From assembly GCA_017745015.1 (NCBI GenBank), contig JAGIAF010000063.1, positions 3,153 through 8,313 on the forward strand: a DNA stretch of 5,161 bases, in the 5' to 3' direction. The notes under the pieces are model-generated. The model saw only the letters and a program-made list of their open reading frames with translations. It was not told the origin of the DNA and ran no database searches. Position 1 is the first letter of the stretch, and every line of letters begins with the position of its first letter. Positions 1 through 4,915 of the stretch are shown here, one piece after another. Made by a program: the position numbers and the translations under genes. This DNA comes from Bdellovibrio sp. (GTDB lineage Bacteria; Bdellovibrionota; Bdellovibrionia; Bdellovibrionales; Bdellovibrionaceae).

Positions 1-57
1 ATTGTCGTCGACAGAGGCGTTGCGCTTGATGAAGGGTATGTGATCAGACCGAGATAA
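1..57 (+). CDS. Possible 3' end of an upstream gene (partial)
   Basis: Reading from base 1 gives 18 sense codons and a TAA stop at 55-57, ending in the residues EGYVIRPR. The other two plus frames also hit stops early, at 41-43 and 25-27, so an open stretch this short is weak evidence by itself. I prefer this frame because it stays open longest and its composition is plausible. The product cannot be identified. A 12-bp perfect palindrome (52-63) overlaps the stop codon. The remaining bases up to 179 are non-coding and probably carry the promoter of the toxin operon. Confidence 0.3.
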   Translation: MVVDRGVALDEGYVIRPR

Positions 58-81
58 TTATCTTTGCAAGAACTTCCGAGG

Positions 82-110
82 TTGTGACTGTGGGGAGCGC
101 GCCGTATTCT
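82..110 (+). promoter_or_regulatory. Candidate promoter of the first toxin-antitoxin operon
   Basis: TTGTGA (82-87) and TATTCT (105-110) are separated by 17 nt, each matching the sigma-70 consensus at four of six positions. Transcription from it would start about 60 nt upstream of the toxin ATG. A TTGACT at 154-159 is a better -35 box, but nothing convincing follows it at the right distance, because its -10 would fall on the toxin start codon. Prediction by eye only. Confidence 0.25.
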
Positions 111-179
111 TCAAATTTAAGATGGCCTACGAATTGCTAATTAAATCAATGATTTGACTCTCTCGACATTGGTTTAATT

Positions 180-485
180 ATGGTATATACTAAAAATAGA
201 TCCTTTGAGTGGGATCCTCGTAAAAATATTACTAACAAGCAAAAACATGGAATTGCTTTCGAGGAAGCGCTTACTGCTTTTGACGATCCGGATGCGGTAA
301 TTCGGGATGATTCTATGCATTCCACCAAGGAGATAAGATTCGCGTTAATTGGAATGAGTGACTTTGGAGTTCTTTTTATTGTGTTTACGATTCGCTCCGC
401 CAACGGTCTTCACAGAATAATTAGTGCGCGGTCTGCAAGTAGGAAAGAAAGACGTATTTATGAAGAAATCAACAAAAGGAATTAG
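180..485 (+). CDS. brnT: BrnT family toxin (type II TA, RelE-like fold), module 1
   Basis: This is a 101-residue member of the BrnT (DUF497) family. Known family members are ribonuclease toxins with a RelE-like fold that block translation and are neutralised by a DNA-binding antitoxin. The family pattern is clear: FEWDPRKN at 9-16, N19, the KHG..FEEA box at 22-30, a DDP element at 35-37, HS at 47-48, R53, the core strand ending RIISAR at 79-84, and the Arg/Glu-rich RKERRIYEE tail at 88-96. ATG 180 is the only usable start; there is no good Shine-Dalgarno ahead of it, so translation may be weak. The stop lies 26 nt inside the antitoxin gene, which starts at 460 in the +1 frame. The residues conserved in the family all look intact, so I expect an active toxin. 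Confidence 0.9.
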   Translation: MVYTKNRSFEWDPRKNITNKQKHGIAFEEALTAFDDPDAVIRDDSMHSTKEIRFALIGMSDFGVLFIVFTIRSANGLHRIISARSASRKERRIYEEINKRN

Positions 486-726
486 TAAAAATTGGCGTAA
501 AGTGACGCCGTCAGAGACTGCAATATTTCGTGAAATGATTGAAAAGAAATTAGGAGTTAAAAGGCCTAAGCGAGGACGTCCGCCTAAGGCAGTTGGCGCG
601 AAGATGACGCCCATTTCTATTCGTGTGCATCCTAAGGTGCTGTCTTGGGCAAAGAAGGAAGCAAAAAGACGTGGCGTGGGATATCAAACTGTTATTAATG
701 ACGTGCTTTTAAAGGCTGCGGCCTAA
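460..726 (+). CDS. brnA: BrnA family antitoxin (ribbon-helix-helix), module 1
   Basis: This 88-residue antitoxin should bind and inhibit the toxin encoded just upstream and repress their shared promoter, as BrnA does in characterised systems. The N-terminal half (1-48) is very basic and would supply the toxin-binding region; it contains KRGRPPK at 37-43, an AT-hook-like RGRP core. The C-terminal half is a ribbon-helix-helix domain: strand TPISIRVHP at 50-58, a helix over 59-71, then GYQT at 74-77 and the closing helix. The frame extends back to a GTG at 424, but that codon lacks a Shine-Dalgarno and would add 12 residues unlike the family. ATG 460 is preferred; AGGAAAG at 441-447 is a somewhat distant ribosome-binding site. 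It overlaps brnT by 26 nt, which suggests coupled translation. Confidence 0.88.
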   Translation: MKKSTKGISKNWRKVTPSETAIFREMIEKKLGVKRPKRGRPPKAVGAKMTPISIRVHPKVLSWAKKEAKRRGVGYQTVINDVLLKAAA

Positions 727-748
727 AAGGAAGTAGCATTACACATAG

Positions 749-776
749 TCAAAAGGGACCCGAAGGTCCCTTTTGA
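749..776. terminator. Bidirectional intrinsic terminator between brnA and the porin gene
   Basis: A perfect 12-bp stem (749-760 with 765-776) closes a CGAA tetraloop. The GGGACC/GGTCCC core is flanked by AAAA and TTTT, so either transcript would carry a U-rich 3' arm. It begins 22 nt after the brnA stop and ends 3 nt before the stop of the converging porin gene, so it should serve both. Confidence 0.85.
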
Positions 777-779
777 TCT

Positions 780-1859
780 TTAGAAGCTAGCAACTGCCCC
801 AACTGTGAACATGTCTGCATACTCATTTGAATTGTTATCGAATACTTTTTGATCCGCGTGATCAGTGCGGTATTCAGCGTAAACATTGAAGTGTTCGTTC
901 AATGCGATTTTATCTGTGATCGTCAATGAATCTACTTTATCTGCAGAGCCGTAAACAGAAGCACCGGCTTCTTGAAGGTGCATAGCGCCGCGGACCATTT
1001 CATAACGAACACCGAAGTTATTCACCCACAATTTGTAAGTCACTAGAGCGCTTGTTGAATCAGACCAACCCGCTGTGCCACCGGCAGTGCCAATATCTGG
1101 AGCTGTTGTGCGAGAGTCATAAGTTACAGCAACCAAAAGATCGTCGATAATTTTGTAAGATGCCCAAACGCTAGAAGCTGTGTGCTCGGCGCGGTCTGCC
1201 GGAAGTTGGCCGTCTTTACCGAAGTAGTAGCCACCGAACCAAGTAACTGGACCCAGCATACCTGTCGCAGAAACTTCAGTAGTTTTTGTCGGAGTGTAGT
1301 CGTCACCGAAAACATTATAAGTAGATTGGTTGTAAGTAGAAACAGTTGCTGTCAACCATTCACCAACTACGTATTTCGCGCGCAAACCTTCGCCGTAACC
1401 GGGAATGATTGCTTGGTATGCAATAGAGTTACCGTAGAAAGCGTTTTCTGACTTGAACAACGATTCATAGCCCATTGTCGTCAAGAAGCGACCGAAACCT
1501 ACTGAAAGGCTTGGAAGAATTTTGTAATATACTTCAAGTTGATCAAGAGTGCCGATGTTGCTTGTGCTTTTTGTTCCTGGAGGTGTTGTGGCATCGGTTA
1601 CGTAAGCTGTGGGAACGTAAACCAAACGTGCAAGGAAAGAGATTTGCTCTGTCTCTTTTTTTGCCAAAATCTGAGTCACATTCAAACGATAAGTGTCGTT
1701 AGGTGCAAAGCCAGTGAACGCCATCTTCTCGTTGTTCGGTGACAAGAAGTCATAATCAAATGCGACCTCTCCATTTACTGTTACACCGGCAACGTCCACT
1801 GCGTGAGCAGAAGAGATGCCAAGAAAAAATGCGCACACTATATAGTTAAGAAAACGCAC
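780..1859 (-). CDS. Outer-membrane beta-barrel porin, OmpL-like (BBP2-type)
   Basis: This 359-residue protein has a Sec signal peptide (residues 1-20, hydrophobic core, AHA cleavage site before VDV) followed by alternating polar/hydrophobic strands and no internal membrane helix. The stretch at about 119-165 resembles the putative beta-barrel porin-2 (OmpL-like) family: a GFGRFLTTMGYE turn, a following N-rich strand, and a PGYGEG-to-YVVGEWL segment. The last residue is Phe in VGAVASF, the usual BamA recognition signature, so I place it in the outer membrane as a diffusion channel; the substrate cannot be deduced. The start is GTG (1857-1859), supported by AGGAG at 1866-1870 six nt upstream. 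It is a single-gene unit, convergent with brnA and divergent from the 2362 gene. Family assignment is from memory of the pattern, not a profile search. Confidence 0.8.
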   Translation of the reverse strand: MRFLNYIVCAFFLGISSAHAVDVAGVTVNGEVAFDYDFLSPNNEKMAFTGFAPNDTYRLNVTQILAKKETEQISFLARLVYVPTAYVTDATTPPGTKSTSNIGTLDQLEVYYKILPSLSVGFGRFLTTMGYESLFKSENAFYGNSIAYQAIIPGYGEGLRAKYVVGEWLTATVSTYNQSTYNVFGDDYTPTKTTEVSATGMLGPVTWFGGYYFGKDGQLPADRAEHTASSVWASYKIIDDLLVAVTYDSRTTAPDIGTAGGTAGWSDSTSALVTYKLWVNNFGVRYEMVRGAMHLQEAGASVYGSADKVDSLTITDKIALNEHFNVYAEYRTDHADQKVFDNNSNEYADMFTVGAVASF

Positions 1860-1865
1860 AGAAAG

Positions 1866-1870
1866 CTCCT
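1866..1870 (-). promoter_or_regulatory. Ribosome binding site deciding the GTG start of the porin
   Basis: On the minus strand AGGAG lies 6 nt before GTG 1859-1857. No other start near the signal peptide has such a site, and this codon gives a complete signal sequence. Confidence 0.75.
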
Positions 1871-1884
1871 TTAAATTTTGTCTG

Positions 1885-1911
1885 TTTATAACTGTGATAG
1901 AGCAATGTTAA
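1885..1911 (-). promoter_or_regulatory. Candidate promoter of the porin gene
   Basis: On the minus strand TTAACA (1906-1911) and TATAAA (1885-1890) are spaced by 15 nt, shorter than ideal. Transcription would start near 1878, giving a leader of about 20 nt that contains the AGGAG site. The inverted repeat at 1916-1959 would then lie directly upstream of the -35 box. Called by eye; the short spacer keeps confidence low. Confidence 0.3.
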
Positions 1912-1915
1912 GACT

Positions 1916-1959
1916 ATGGTCTAGTTTGTGTAACGTAAAAAGAATATCAACTAGACCAT
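1916..1959. repeat. 11-bp perfect inverted repeat upstream of the porin
   Basis: ATGGTCTAGTT at 1916-1926 is matched exactly by its reverse complement at 1949-1959, with 22 nt between the arms. Arm centres are 33 bp apart, close to three helical turns, so both arms would face the same side of the DNA. A third copy of the core CTAGACC occurs at 2040-2046. There is no T-run, and the element lies upstream of both flanking genes, so it is not a simple terminator. A regulator binding site is the likeliest reading, but this is inference. Confidence 0.6.
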
Positions 1960-2313
1960 CATCCAGCGCCGAAGGACCAAATTGGAATTTTGCGTCAATC
2001 AAAGTTTTTTAAGAGGAAATTTGAACGCTTCGCTGCGTGCTAGACCTGCGCTTTTTGAAAGGTAATGAGTCAAACCTCGTATTCATTTTGTCTGCATGAA
2101 ATTCGCTGCTGGTGCGGATTTGCTCGCCATCTTTGGAGTCCTTTGTTTTTCTAAAACATCAAAGAAACATAAAATTTTCTGCGTAAAAAATGATCCTATG
2201 TTTTGCGAAGTAATTACTCCACTTTTGTTAACGGGGATGTGCTCTAAGACATTTTTGTTGTTGATCTTGATCTAGGTCCTATTTAGCATTTTCGGTGTAA
2301 ACAAAGACTTTTA
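1960..2313. other. Non-coding stretch between divergent outer-membrane genes
   Basis: Together with the preceding 100 bases this forms a gene-free region of about 500 nt. I find no ORF with a credible start and ribosome site; the best is 29 codons at 2065-2154. Visible items are a third CTAGACC core (2040-2046), a 10-bp palindrome AGTAATTACT (2209-2218) and a tandem TTGATC pair (2261-2272) just before the putative promoter of the downstream gene. A regulatory RNA cannot be excluded, but no terminator hairpin marks one. Confidence 0.5.
2258..2285 (+). promoter_or_regulatory. Candidate promoter of the major outer-membrane protein gene
   Basis: TTGTTG (2258-2263) and TATTTA (2280-2285) are separated by 16 nt. 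Transcription would begin near 2292, leaving a leader of about 70 nt before ATG 2362. Neither hexamer is close to consensus for a gene that looks highly expressed, so an activator or alternative sigma factor may contribute. Low certainty. Confidence 0.25.
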
Positions 2314-2361
2314 ATGGATTTGAAAGTTCAAATTATTGCAACGAAACGAAAGGATGCAACA

Positions 2362-3519
2362 ATGAAAAAACTATTGGCAATCGCAGCTACTCTTGCAGCT
2401 AGCTCCGCATTCGCAGGCGTTAAATTGGAAGTTCGTTCTGATTACGTTAACACTCCAGCATATGACAACGCAGTAGGCGGCGAAAATGGTGGCTCATCAC
2501 TATTTACTCCTTCTGTAGCACGTTTGTACCTTAACGGTACTGTAGGTGAGGCGATCGTAGAGTCTGCTTGGAATCTTCGCTCTTTCTCTCCAGAAGTAGC
2601 GTTCAACCCATACACTGGTTCAGCTGACCTTTCTAAAAACATGACTGTTGACTCTTTCGTTGACCACCTTTGGGCTGGTAAAGCGATGGGCAACTGGATG
2701 TTCAAAGCTGGTAAACTTGAAGTGAACACTGGTGGTTTCGAACGTCAAAAAAATCTTCACGGTGACACTTACCTAGTATCAATGGCAAACGGTGGTATCG
2801 GTGGCGTTATCGGTAACCCATTGGCACCTTCAGTTCCAGCTATCGGTGAAGTTGTTAACCCAGAAAACTCTTCTGGTATTTCTGCTGCTTACAGCATCAC
2901 GGAAAACCACAAGTTGGAAGCTCAAATCACTAACCAGGTTAATTCTCAAACTGCAACTGGTTTTGATACTGCAACTCCAGCAAACGGTTTCTCTGAGAAA
3001 TCTTTGGATCGCCGTCACACAATGGGCTTGAACTACCTTGGTTCATTCTTGGATAAAATGTTGGTTCTTAACTTGAACTATACTTCTGGTGCAGGTGATA
3101 CTAACGTGACTGGTCACGAGCTTGAGTTCATCGCGGCTTCTCTTCGTGTTAACCCAATGGCTGACTTGACTTTCGATGTTGAATACTTCGGTAACAAAGA
3201 CAAGCAAACTACTCCAGGCGGAGCTTCTGCTGACGTAAAAACGACTTCTACAATTATCGAAGCTCGTTACAACATCAACGGTTGGATCCCAGTTCTTAAG
3301 TACGAAATGTCTGAGAACACTGGCGCGACTACAGCTACTGACTTCAAACGTGATGCTTGGGCATTGGGCGTTGAGTACGTACCTAAAGCTGACGAAGCAT
3401 TCCGTTACCACGTAGCATACACTTCAATCAAAGATAAAGACTTCGGTGCTGGCGTTGAAGATATGACTAAAAACATGATCGTAGTTGGTTTCAAATACAC
3501 TGGCGACATGGCTAAGTAA
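2362..3519 (+). CDS. Outer-membrane beta-barrel porin, probably highly expressed
   Basis: The product has 385 residues: a textbook Sec signal peptide (1-18, ending SSAFA, cleaved before GVKLEV), then alternating barrel strands such as ARLYLNGTV, WMFKAGKLEV, KMLVLNLNYT, DLTFDVEYF and FRYHVAYTS. It is likely a porin in the outer membrane; I cannot name its substrate or family. The frame opens at ATG 2314, but that start lacks a ribosome site and would put 16 charged residues before the signal peptide. ATG 2362 has AGGA at 2351-2354, 7 nt upstream, and is chosen. Codon use is strongly biased (CCA for Pro, mostly CGT for Arg, AAC, TAC, TTC, GGT), unlike the neighbouring TA genes, which points to high expression. 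The protein ends FKYTGDMAK rather than with an aromatic residue, so the last barrel strand may be followed by a short tail. Confidence 0.82.
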   Translation: MKKLLAIAATLAASSAFAGVKLEVRSDYVNTPAYDNAVGGENGGSSLFTPSVARLYLNGTVGEAIVESAWNLRSFSPEVAFNPYTGSADLSKNMTVDSFVDHLWAGKAMGNWMFKAGKLEVNTGGFERQKNLHGDTYLVSMANGGIGGVIGNPLAPSVPAIGEVVNPENSSGISAAYSITENHKLEAQITNQVNSQTATGFDTATPANGFSEKSLDRRHTMGLNYLGSFLDKMLVLNLNYTSGAGDTNVTGHELEFIAASLRVNPMADLTFDVEYFGNKDKQTTPGGASADVKTTSTIIEARYNINGWIPVLKYEMSENTGATTATDFKRDAWALGVEYVPKADEAFRYHVAYTSIKDKDFGAGVEDMTKNMIVVGFKYTGDMAK

Positions 3520-3544
3520 TTTGAATCTCACTAGCTGAGAAACT

Positions 3545-3574
3545 AAAAAGCCCAGGGTGACCTGGGCTTTTTTT
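3545..3574. terminator. Bidirectional intrinsic terminator
   Basis: A 12-bp stem (3545-3556 with 3561-3572) closes a GTGA loop. Its GCCCAGG/CCTGGGC core is followed by seven T on the plus strand (3568-3574) and five on the minus strand. It lies 25 nt after the stop of the outer-membrane gene and 26 nt past the stop of the converging small exported protein. Confidence 0.9.
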
Positions 3575-3600
3575 ATTTGTAGATATCGAAGTTTAAAAAT

Positions 3601-3966
3601 CTATTTCAAAGACTTGATCGCAGAAGCCAACTCTTTATTCAATTGGGCTGCTTTCTTATCATCAAAACGTTGGTTCAAGCTGTTGTATTGTTGTTCAGCG
3701 ATTGTGATCAACTGACCAGCAGACAACTTCTCGCCCGTTGCCAAACGAACAGAATCTGATGCGAGAGTATTTTCTTTCAAATGAACGATTTGCGCGCGGA
3801 TCGTAACCAATTGCATGTCTTCTTCAGCCGCCGCAATTTTACCCAGAGTGTTTTCCATCATGCACTCGTCGCAGTTGTCATCAGCTTCTACAGCGGTTGC
3901 TGCCATCGCTTTTACTGAACCCAAAACCATAATAAACGCCAAAGCCAACATGATTTTCTTTTTCAT
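3601..3966 (-). CDS. Small exported protein with a CxxC motif, function unknown
   Basis: The product has 121 residues. A Sec signal peptide covers 1-22 (KKK, hydrophobic core, then KAMA cleavage), so the mature protein of about 99 residues should be periplasmic; no lipobox is present. Just after cleavage the only two cysteines form CDEC (32-35) in an acidic segment. The rest (about 40-121) is predicted helical by composition: Ala, Leu, Gln, Lys and Glu with heptad-like spacing and no membrane segment. The start ATG 3966 has AAGGAG (3975-3980) 8 nt upstream. The gene stands alone, converging on the outer-membrane gene and diverging from the second TA module. I do not recognise the family. The cysteine pair could form a disulfide or bind a metal, but no thioredoxin-like context is visible. 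Confidence 0.75.
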   Translation of the reverse strand: MKKKIMLALAFIMVLGSVKAMAATAVEADDNCDECMMENTLGKIAAAEEDMQLVTIRAQIVHLKENTLASDSVRLATGEKLSAGQLITIAEQQYNSLNQRFDDKKAAQLNKELASAIKSLK

Positions 3967-3980
3967 AACTCTCTCTCCTT

Positions 3981-3997
3981 AGTTATTTAAAGTTATT
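3981..3997. repeat. Pair of AGTTATT direct repeats ahead of the small exported gene
   Basis: AGTTATT occurs at 3981-3987 and again at 3991-3997, ten bp apart, immediately upstream of the ribosome site of the minus-strand gene. One helical turn of spacing would suit a protein site, but AT-rich leader sequence makes chance likely. Confidence 0.3.
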
Positions 3998-4004
3998 CAC
4001 AGCT

Positions 4005-4142
4005 TTAAATTGCGAGAGCCATGCCGGGTCGAACTCCAACCTCGTAGATCTGACGAGTAAAAACCTGTACAGAGGCCAAAAAGGGGCTATCAATCTCATC
4101 TTGAGACGGGCATTCAAATGGGATCCGAATACCAAACTTCAT
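4005..4142 (-). CDS. Possible 45-residue ORF, or a remnant of a larger gene
   Basis: On the minus strand ATG 4142-4140 opens 45 codons ending in TAA at 4007-4005. The peptide begins MKFGIRIPFECPS and ends VGVRPGMALAI, with balanced composition and no signal peptide. The same frame stays open a further 25 or so codons upstream without a usable start, so it could be the 3' remnant of a longer gene. Its only ribosome-like AAAGGG lies a single base before the ATG, too close. The opposite strand is also open over 3969-4172 but has no ATG or GTG, so base composition alone may explain the open frames. The stop lies 38 nt upstream of the small exported gene in the same direction. No function can be assigned. 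Confidence 0.25.
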   Translation of the reverse strand: MKFGIRIPFECPSQDEIDSPFLASVQVFTRQIYEVGVRPGMALAI

Positions 4143-4224
4143 TCCCTTTCTAATTGGCTTTACCGCCGTTAAGAACGGTACCTGCTTCTTGCTAAGTATA
4201 TGAAATATTGACCAAATTTAAACA

Positions 4225-4257
4225 GTATATACAAGAGCATACAAGTGGTATAGTATG
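4225..4257. promoter_or_regulatory. Cluster of GTATA/TATAC half-sites: candidate operator of module 2
   Basis: The 33 bases ending at the toxin ATG contain the palindrome GTATATAC (4225-4232), CATAC (4238-4242), GTATA (4248-4252) and GTATG (4253-4257). ATACAAG repeats directly at 4229-4235 and 4239-4245, ten bp apart. TTGACC at 4208-4213 may be the -35 box, with TATACA at 4228-4233 as -10 after a short 14-nt spacer. Ribbon-helix-helix antitoxins usually bind short repeats over their own promoter, so autorepression here is plausible. The same GTATATAC lies at 183-190, over the first codons of the module 1 toxin. Confidence 0.35.
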
Positions 4258-4536
4258 AGTTACGAATGGGATGAGAGGAAGAATGCTTCTAACCTTCAAA
4301 AGCATGGAGTTTCTTTCGAAGAAGCACAAACTACCTGGATAGATCTGCGTGGTATTGAGATCTTCGATTCTATCCATAGTGTCACAGAAGATAGATTTTT
4401 GCGAATCGCGCATTCGATTGTAGGACGACTACTTCTTACATCCTTTGTTGAGCAGAGTGATGGTTCTGTCATTCGGATAATTTCTAGCCGTGAAGCTACT
4501 AAACAGGAACGAGAAGTTTATGAAGAAAGAATATGA
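4255..4536 (+). CDS. brnT: BrnT family toxin, module 2
   Basis: This 93-residue BrnT (DUF497) protein is a predicted translation-blocking ribonuclease. The family elements are in order: YEWDERKN at 3-10, N13, KHGVSFEEA at 16-24, HS at 41-42, EDR at 45-47, a central strand near GRLLLTSF at 57-64, RIISSR at 74-79 and the QEREVYEE tail at 84-91. It starts almost directly at the conserved YEWD box, so ATG 4255 is secure; only a weak AAGTGG precedes it. Compared with module 1 it has W28 in place of Phe in the segment after FEEA, and ISSR instead of ISAR. The two proteins share the motif skeleton but differ elsewhere, so they are separate lineages rather than a recent duplication. The stop lies 17 nt inside the antitoxin gene. 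Confidence 0.88.
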   Translation: MSYEWDERKNASNLQKHGVSFEEAQTTWIDLRGIEIFDSIHSVTEDRFLRIAHSIVGRLLLTSFVEQSDGSVIRIISSREATKQEREVYEERI

Positions 4537-4795
4537 CCTTAAGAAAATGAAGATAAGAAGCGTCGGAAGACATGACCCCGAGGCGGCTAAGATTCCGATC
4601 AGTATTCGCATGGATGCAATTATTCTGATTAAGCTTCGAGAAGAAGCATTTCGCATTGGAATTCCGTATCAGACATTCATTTCAAGTATTTTACATAAGT
4701 ATGTTTCAGGCGAGTTGATCGAAAAGAAAAGCGAAAAAGCCAAGCAAGAGATTCGCGAAATAGTTCGAGCGACTTTGGAAGAGCTTGATAAATAG
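4520..4795 (+). CDS. CopG-type ribbon-helix-helix antitoxin, module 2
   Basis: This 91-residue protein is the presumed antitoxin of the preceding BrnT. It has a basic N-terminus (1-24), a ribbon strand IPISIRMDA at 25-33, a helix LIKLREEAFRIG at 36-47, the turn IPYQT at 48-52 and ISSILHKYVSGEL at 54-66, which is typical of CopG-family antitoxins. It then has a charged helical tail (67-91) that module 1 BrnA lacks. The frame reaches back to a GTG at 4490, but ATG 4520 has AGGAACGAG at 4504-4512, starting 16 nt upstream, and gives the usual length. The overlap with the toxin is 17 nt in the +1 frame. The protein should neutralise the toxin and repress the operon. Confidence 0.82.
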   Translation: MKKEYDLKKMKIRSVGRHDPEAAKIPISIRMDAIILIKLREEAFRIGIPYQTFISSILHKYVSGELIEKKSEKAKQEIREIVRATLEELDK

Positions 4796-4808
4796 GATTT
4801 GAAATCGG

Positions 4809-4846
4809 TTGTAATGATTTTTTCTTCGCAGAAAATAACATTACAA
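4809..4846 (+). repeat. Imperfect hairpin downstream of module 2
   Basis: TTGTAATG (4809-4816) pairs with CATTACAA (4839-4846), and inside it TTTTC (4820-4824) pairs with GAAAA (4831-4835) around a TTCGCA loop, leaving two mismatches between. It starts 13 nt after the antitoxin stop. No T-run follows, so it is not a standard intrinsic terminator, though it could stabilise or process the mRNA 3' end. Confidence 0.4.
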
Positions 4847-4879
4847 ACGAACTGCCCTCGACTCTGTTGCCGAAGAATT

Positions 4880-4908
4880 AAAAAAAAGCCGCTGAAATCA
4901 GCGGCTTT
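4880..4908 (-). terminator. Intrinsic terminator of the minus-strand gene ending at 4916
   Basis: GCCGCTGA (4888-4895) pairs with TCAGCGGC (4898-4905), extended by AAA/TTT. On the minus strand the stem is followed by eight T (complement of 4880-4887), a strong terminator 7 nt past the stop of the unidentified gene. On the plus strand only three T follow, so it would be a weak terminator for the toxin-antitoxin operon. Confidence 0.85.
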
Positions 4909-4915
4909 GCAGTAA

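Noticed and set aside
424..459. Alternative GTG start giving a 100-residue BrnA
   Set aside because: There is no ribosome site ahead of it, and the added residues are out-of-frame readings of the conserved toxin tail; ATG 460 matches the family and the arrangement in module 2.
1182..1742. Plus-strand ORFs opposite the porin
   Set aside because: They are several overlapping short frames antisense to a convincing signal-peptide-bearing barrel gene, with unnatural composition.
2065..2154. 29-codon ORF in the intergenic gap
   Set aside because: AAAGG lies only 2 nt from the ATG, the composition (many Cys, Trp, Phe) is unlike a real protein, and no partner or terminator is near.
2314..2361. Upstream ATG for the outer-membrane protein
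   Set aside because: It would place 16 charged residues before a complete signal peptide and has no Shine-Dalgarno, whereas ATG 2362 has AGGA 7 nt upstream.
3043..3411. 122-codon minus-strand ORF inside the outer-membrane gene
   Set aside because: It is a shadow of the strongly codon-biased plus-strand gene, with no ribosome site and many Cys, Ser and Arg residues typical of antisense frames.
4015..4050. tRNA-like TTCGA segment on the minus strand
   Set aside because: The bases around GTTCGAC do not form a T-arm stem, and no acceptor or anticodon stem can be drawn around it.
4429..4656. 75-codon minus-strand ORF across the toxin/antitoxin junction
   Set aside because: It is antisense to two well-supported genes and has low-complexity Ser/Phe/Leu composition.
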